DNA from: Oehlia diaphana
Taxonomy: Eukaryota > Glomeromycota > Glomeromycetes > Glomerales > Glomeraceae
Reading direction: 5' to 3'
Length of the DNA: 64,000 nt
Assembly: GCA_003833135.1 (NCBI GenBank)
Contig: QZLH01000109.1
Coordinates: 24,943-88,942, forward strand
Both the position numbers and the translations under genes were made by a program. A model generated the notes under the pieces. That model saw only the letters and a list, made by a program, of their open reading frames with translations. It was not told where the DNA came from and made no database searches. How positions within the stretch are numbered: the stretch's first letter is position 1; every line of letters starts with the position of its first letter. Below, piece by piece: positions 59,520 through 64,000 of the stretch.

Positions 59520-60560
59520 TTTTTACAGACAGGTCGGATACGATTCTCTCTTGATGACGGGTGATAATGAATTGTTGAGGTGAGAAGAACTCTTGCATCC
59601 ACTTGTTTGCGCTATTGAAGATAAAATTATAATCAAAATATAATTTATTCCTATATCGCAATAATACATATTTTAAACCTACCACGACCATTTCATTAGA
59701 TACTCTCACTCCAAATTGTTGCATATATTCATCATTTCGGTAATTTAGTATATTGATTCCGGCTCGGTTCTTATTTGCACGTAACGAACGGACTCTGGTG
59801 AGTGAAGGTCATTATCTTGTCTACCTGTCTTCCGTTCAGTTTCTTCATATGTCGTTGACCCTGTTATTACAAAATATTTTTTTTTGTTTAGAAAATAAAT
59901 TCTTATAATTATGCGTGAAATTGCTATCACCTCCATTAGCCAATGCACCAATTTTTTTTCTTCCTTTCAATTGTATCGATGTATCACTGCTATATTCTGT
60001 TGCTTTACAGGATATTTTGTTTGATGGAATTGGTTTATTGGTAAAGGTGATTAATTTCATGCGCCAAAATTGCCCCGCAATACGGTAATCTTTGTTTTTT
60101 ACGATTGAAAGAATTATAACGCGTCGGCTATAAGTGTATCACCTTAATAGCAATAAAAAATCCAATTAACTTGAAATTTGATTAAATGAATTAACATCTA
60201 ATATATAATTTAATTTACAATAGCGGAACACCCTTTAACGTCAGTCAACCGACCAAATTTTTTAATTATATCACTACATTCATCAGACCTCTGTTAAAAT
60301 AAATTAATAAATTTTTAAAAAATTAATTTCACGTATTATTAAATGCTAAATGTAACTAACTATAAGGTACTTTACCTTCATGGCCTTCAAAATAAGTAAG
60401 CATCACCATTGCTATCACCTCCACAAGCCAATACACCATTTTTTTTTTACTTTCGGTTGCATCAATGCATCACTGCTATATTCTATTTCTTTACAGGATA
60501 CTTTGTTTGATTGGACCAAAGGGAATTGGTTTATTTGATAAAGGTGATTAAAAAGTGAAT
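59520..60560 (-). pseudogene. Argonaute relic B (PAZ end and linker 2)
   Basis: On the minus strand, DLHSPESVRYVQI (about 59830-59790) leads to NYRNDEYMQQFGVRVSNEMV (about 59755-59685), the end of PAZ and linker 2. A 71-bp intron (GTAGGT..TTCAATAG, about 59682-59612) follows, then VDARVLLTSTIHYHPSSRE (about 59603-59547). The F-G-x-x-V-S-N-E-M...x-A-R-V-L...P...Y-H order is diagnostic of Argonaute. PIWI does not follow, as the frame runs into a stop. Upstream, 60060-59850 (SNKISCKATEYSSDTSIQLK, GALANGGDSN) is repeated in decayed form at 60540-60390 with a frameshift in a poly-A run. I do not recognise that part as Argonaute with certainty. The intron is shared with relic A. Confidence 0.7.
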
Positions 60561-60739
60561 CATTTTCAGTGTGGTATTGCTAATGAATCAGATTTATTGA
60601 TAATATATTTGATATTTAATTAATTGATTCCAAAATCCAAAATAAATTCGACGCCCTTGATTTTTGATTAAATTCTAATATAAAAACAAGCAGTGTACTC
60701 AATTAATCATTTCATCTATCTGGAAATCTGCAGAACATT

Positions 60740-61045
60740 AAAACTGTCAGATAAAATTGTCTGCTCCTAAAGTAAATATCTCAGTGCCAGGACCAATAAA
60801 AATAGGTCGATGTGTATTGACTAGCATTGATTTACCAAAGTCGTTTTTTGTGCTAGTAGAGCTTTCTATTTTAATGATGAAAACAATTAATAAAATTTAA
60901 TTAATTAGTTAAATAAATTATTTTACTGAATAATTAATGCTTACAGTACATGAAAGTTCGGGACAACTACCTATAGCTTCACTTAACATGGCATGAAACT
61001 CTTCCATATCTTGCACAATAATATCCTCTCCAACGCATTAAAGTA
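60740..61045 (-). pseudogene. Exon-like fragments, unrecognised
   Basis: At 61034-60944 a frame reads CVGEDIIVQDMEEFHAMLSE and AIGSCPELSCT, ending at a GTAAGC donor. At about 60880-60755, after an AAATAG acceptor, a frame contains TKNDFGKSMLVNTHRPIFIG and PGTEIFTLGADNF. The phases do not join cleanly. It lies just upstream of Argonaute relic B on the same strand and may or may not be part of it. Confidence 0.25.
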
Positions 61046-61467
61046 AAAATAAACTCCAACTGAATAAATGAAAGCGTTTTTTTTAAAAAAAAGAGATTAT
61101 TCTTTAAAAACTGCTAGTATAAATGTTTACATATACATATAAACGATCAACTCACCAATACGGAACATGTTCAGTTTACATCAACAATTTCGTTATATAA
61201 ATGTACCAAAATAAATAAAAAAAACGCTCCTTGCGATTAAGGTCGAATAATTCACGATTGAAAATCGCAATTCAAAGGTCACGTTTTTCACGTGCTAAAT
61301 AATAAACAGATCGTCTATTTTCTTTTTATTGTTAAAAAAAAAAGCACGAAGAGGAATTTTCGCATGTAATGTAAAGTGCACATTTTTTATATAGTCTTAT
61401 TAATGTCCCATGTATCATTTTATCATATTTTATCATTCTAGCCTCAATTTCTTTATGATTACGCATG

Positions 61468-61785
61468 TTAAGTTCTCAAATAGTCAGGATGAATAATTAT
61501 AGCTAATTCTAATAATTCTAATCTAATCCCAACCCAAATCCTAGTCCCAATCCTAATCCTTTTAATGAACCAATTCTTTCCTCTGACTTTGGGATAAATC
61601 AATCGAGTTAGGCGATTTATTGTAATTAAAGATATATCCTTTGTTAATGAAATTATCCTGGATATTTGCCAATAAATTATTGATAATGTAGCTCGTCGGA
61701 AATAACATAGGAGATCGTGAAAGCGTATTCCTTCCATCTCTTATATGCCTTTTGATGGACAATTTGCCACCACAATCGGCATATC
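61468..61785 (-). pseudogene. Overlapping protein-like frames, unrecognised
   Basis: Two overlapping frames (61762-61562, with LLANIQDNFINKGYIFNYNK; and 61737-61468) are open. A further piece, IVVVANCPSK, precedes a stop at about 61741. They cannot both be coding and no family is recognised. The 61490-61560 part is a repeat of AATCCTAAT words. This is weak support for a relic. Confidence 0.2.
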
Positions 61786-61980
61786 AAACTTCCAATAAAT
61801 AGGTCTGAAAAGAACGATCCAATGCTGAAAAATTAGCATAAATTTTTTTTAACAAAAAAAAAAAAATAGCAAAATTCAATTCCTACCAATGGTTCAGCCA
61901 TTGCCCAAATCATCGAGTACTTTACGGGTCTTGTTAATTAATTCTTCAAATTTTAATTAGATTCTTAAATTGCCTTTCTC

Positions 61981-63008
61981 CTAAACCGGACGTTTGCTTT
62001 CAAGTTGATCAAGTATATGCGCTGTCCTTACAATACCTCGCCAAGTTTATATAATAATTAAGACTTGATGTTACAAAGAATTTCGATATCTATATAATCA
62101 AGAAAGAATATATTAACATTAACTTAAATAAAGTTATTATTAAAATAATCCACAGAGTTACATCCACTACGATCAGTAACTTACCATTTATCCTATCTAT
62201 ATTAAAAAAAGATTGCTTTTTTTTTTGTTTTTGTGTAATCTCGCCTATTTATATGATCATGTGTCTTAACTAATGATACGCTTTTCAAAGAGTACGAATA
62301 TAGCTTTCATAATCTTCGCTTCTACCAGCGGAAATTTTAGTTATATGTTACTTTAGTTTTAGGGTTTGTTATAGCCAGCTTGGAAATTATATTAGTCAAA
62401 TTAATTCCTTTACTATACATAAATAGCTAAGAGTTTGCAAGTTCTTAGTTGGCTCTGTTAAGTTCTTCTAATTATTGTCGGTTCAGGATTGGTAATATTA
62501 TTAATAATATTTGCTGATTCATCAATTCTATTCTCATCTACACTAGTAAATATTTAGTGGCTCATCCACAATCATACTAACTATCTTTAGCAGAACGTTT
62601 ATTTTCAAGTTAATCAAATAAATTTGCTGTATCTCATTTCACGTCGGTTAGATATGTTTTTATATTAATAACATTTGGTGATTCATCAATTCTATTTTCA
62701 TCTTCACTAGTAATATTTTAGTGGCTCATCCACAATCATACTAACTATCGGTGGTTGGCATGTGAACAGGAATAATGTTTATCTATTGATATAGATCTAT
62801 CATCTTTACTTAAATTAGGTTTTGTTGCATTAAAGCGATCGCGTTATTTCCTGGTTGTTAGGTTTGTCTTCAACTTTGGTGTTTTATTTTCGATAAAACC
62901 GTGTTGATTGATTGGTGTAGTAATGAATTTTGAAGCAGAGGTTTTAGCTTCGGAGGCCTTGTGGTTTTGTCTGAATCCTGGCTGAATTGGATAAAAATCT
63001 TTAGTCAT
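61981..63008 (-). pseudogene. Unrecognised broken gene with internal duplication
   Basis: The frame opens at 63008 with MTKDFYPIQPGFRQNHKASE, continues TSASKFITTPINQHGF, and meets TAA at 62844-62846 before RDRFNATKPNLSKDDRSISI and a stop at 62745. Further on, DENRIDESPNVINIKTYLTD occurs at about 62691-62640 and a near copy, DENRIDESANIINN, at about 62540-62495, so the segment is duplicated. FD*LENKR near 62610 and LDQLESKRPV at 62010-61981 are paralogous ends, and the TAA of the first aligns with CAA of the second. The family is not recognised. The gene is dead in its present form. Confidence 0.4.
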
Positions 63009-64000
63009 AATAATCATAATAATAAAATTGGGTTTGTTTATAACTTACATCATTTTCTTCAAATTTTAAAGATTAAGTTGCTTCTTGGCGTTATTAAAAC
63101 AACTTTTTATAAATGAGAGGGTGATACAGTAAGCTACGCAGCCGCTAAACAACCAATTTAGATTGAACGATGCAAAATTATGCACTAAATTTATGTATTA
63201 AAAAAAACAAATGCGTTTTAAATCCCTTTTTTATTTATTAGACTTTATATTTATAATTTTAAAAATATATATACCCTCATTTAAAGGAGATTTGCGGAAA
63301 ACAAGTGTGAAAGGAGAGAACTACAGGCCAGCTCTCAACCCTTCGGAATTCATCTCAACTAAATCGCTATAAAGAATTTACGTTATGAAAGTAACATTGA
63401 CGACCACTTCTTAATAATATTTTTCTTTTTTCATTTCTGTATCCACTTGTTCATGACGAAATACTACATTTTATATAAAAGCAGAAGAGTTATTAAAATT
63501 TCTTTTGAAAACCAATAAGATAAAATTTGAAAGATTGAAATAATAAATATTATCCACTACTTATTATTGTTAAAAAAAGTAAAAAAATTCACCTAAAATT
63601 TTATAATATACAACAGGCTGACTCAACTTTTATTGAAGACAAAGAAACATAGTCACCTTAGTTCTGATGTGCTTTTGGAGAACTACAAATTTGTAATCAA
63701 TTTTAAAAATAATTCTCTTTATTAGAAAACATTATTTTGTTAATTTATTTTAGAAAATATCATTAGTCAAAAAAGAATATTTGCCTTTAGTAAAATTTGG
63801 CTTATATTCAACTAAAATTAAAAAATTCAATTATAATTTATAATTAAATATTGGTCAAATAGTGCACTAATTAAATGTTATGTATTACATATATCAAAAT
63901 TTGAAAAAGGATTATCTTTTTTAAGTTTTCTTTTCTTTCCTTTCACTTTTTTTCATCCCTTTACTCCTTTACTTTCCCTTGTCCTTTTATCCTTTCCTTC
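63009..64000. other. Intergenic, no gene seen
   Basis: AT-rich, ending in a pyrimidine-rich CTTTCC/TCCTTT tract at 63926-64000. A slightly more GC-balanced patch (AAAGGAGAGAACTACAGGCC) lies near 63310-63355 without a recognised identity. Confidence 0.4.

Overview
This is AT-rich, intron-bearing fungal nuclear DNA, full of transposon debris, with two assembly gaps (18032-18675 and 38227-39134). The gene families (a Crinkler header, BTB fragments, an ML/Npc2-like secreted family, a SWIRM protein, an RNA-dependent RNA polymerase, Argonaute relics), the short GT..AG introns and the density of small repeats fit an arbuscular mycorrhizal fungus of the Rhizophagus type. The organism is inferred from family content and was not searched.

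Four genes look intact. A two-exon Crinkler-header gene (2794-4342, +) has a mobile element in its intron. A three-exon RNA-dependent RNA polymerase of 1048 residues (11177-14507, +) carries an altered catalytic motif. A two-exon MIF4G-only eIF4G-like gene (41897-43088, +) has an acidic insert inside the domain. A single-exon SWIRM protein (47459-48160, -) completes the set. The rest of the coding signal is decayed: an ML-domain pseudogene at 1.7 kb, two Argonaute relics (21.3-22.7 kb and 59.5-60.6 kb, both -), hAT transposase pieces (16.6 and 29.5-30.1 kb, -), BTB pieces (31.1-31.8 and 41.6 kb), and several unrecognised broken genes at 2.5, 32.1, 35.1, 54.0, 58.3 and 62-63 kb.

Region by region: 0-5 kb holds a hAT-like MITE with a perfect 8-bp target duplication, the ML pseudogene and the Crinkler gene. 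5-11 kb is gene-poor with foldback elements and ends in a tandem repeat upstream of the RdRP. 15-20 kb is a transposon cluster (TA-MITE, hAT piece, pogo-like element with 110-bp tandem repeats and a gap). 20-23 kb is the first Argonaute relic. 23-38 kb is repeats and pseudogenes. 41-48 kb has the MIF4G and SWIRM genes with nested MITEs and a duplicated block between them. 53-56 kb has three mobile elements with clear 9- or 10-bp target duplications. 59-63 kb has the second Argonaute relic and further broken genes.

The main biological theme is RNA silencing: a full-length RdRP with a catalytic loop lacking one canonical aspartate, in the same window as two dead Argonaute copies. The second theme is small non-autonomous elements with 9-bp target duplications, two families of which occur here as pairs. 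The third is gene decay in which many in-frame stops sit where a C-to-T change of CAA or CGA would put them.
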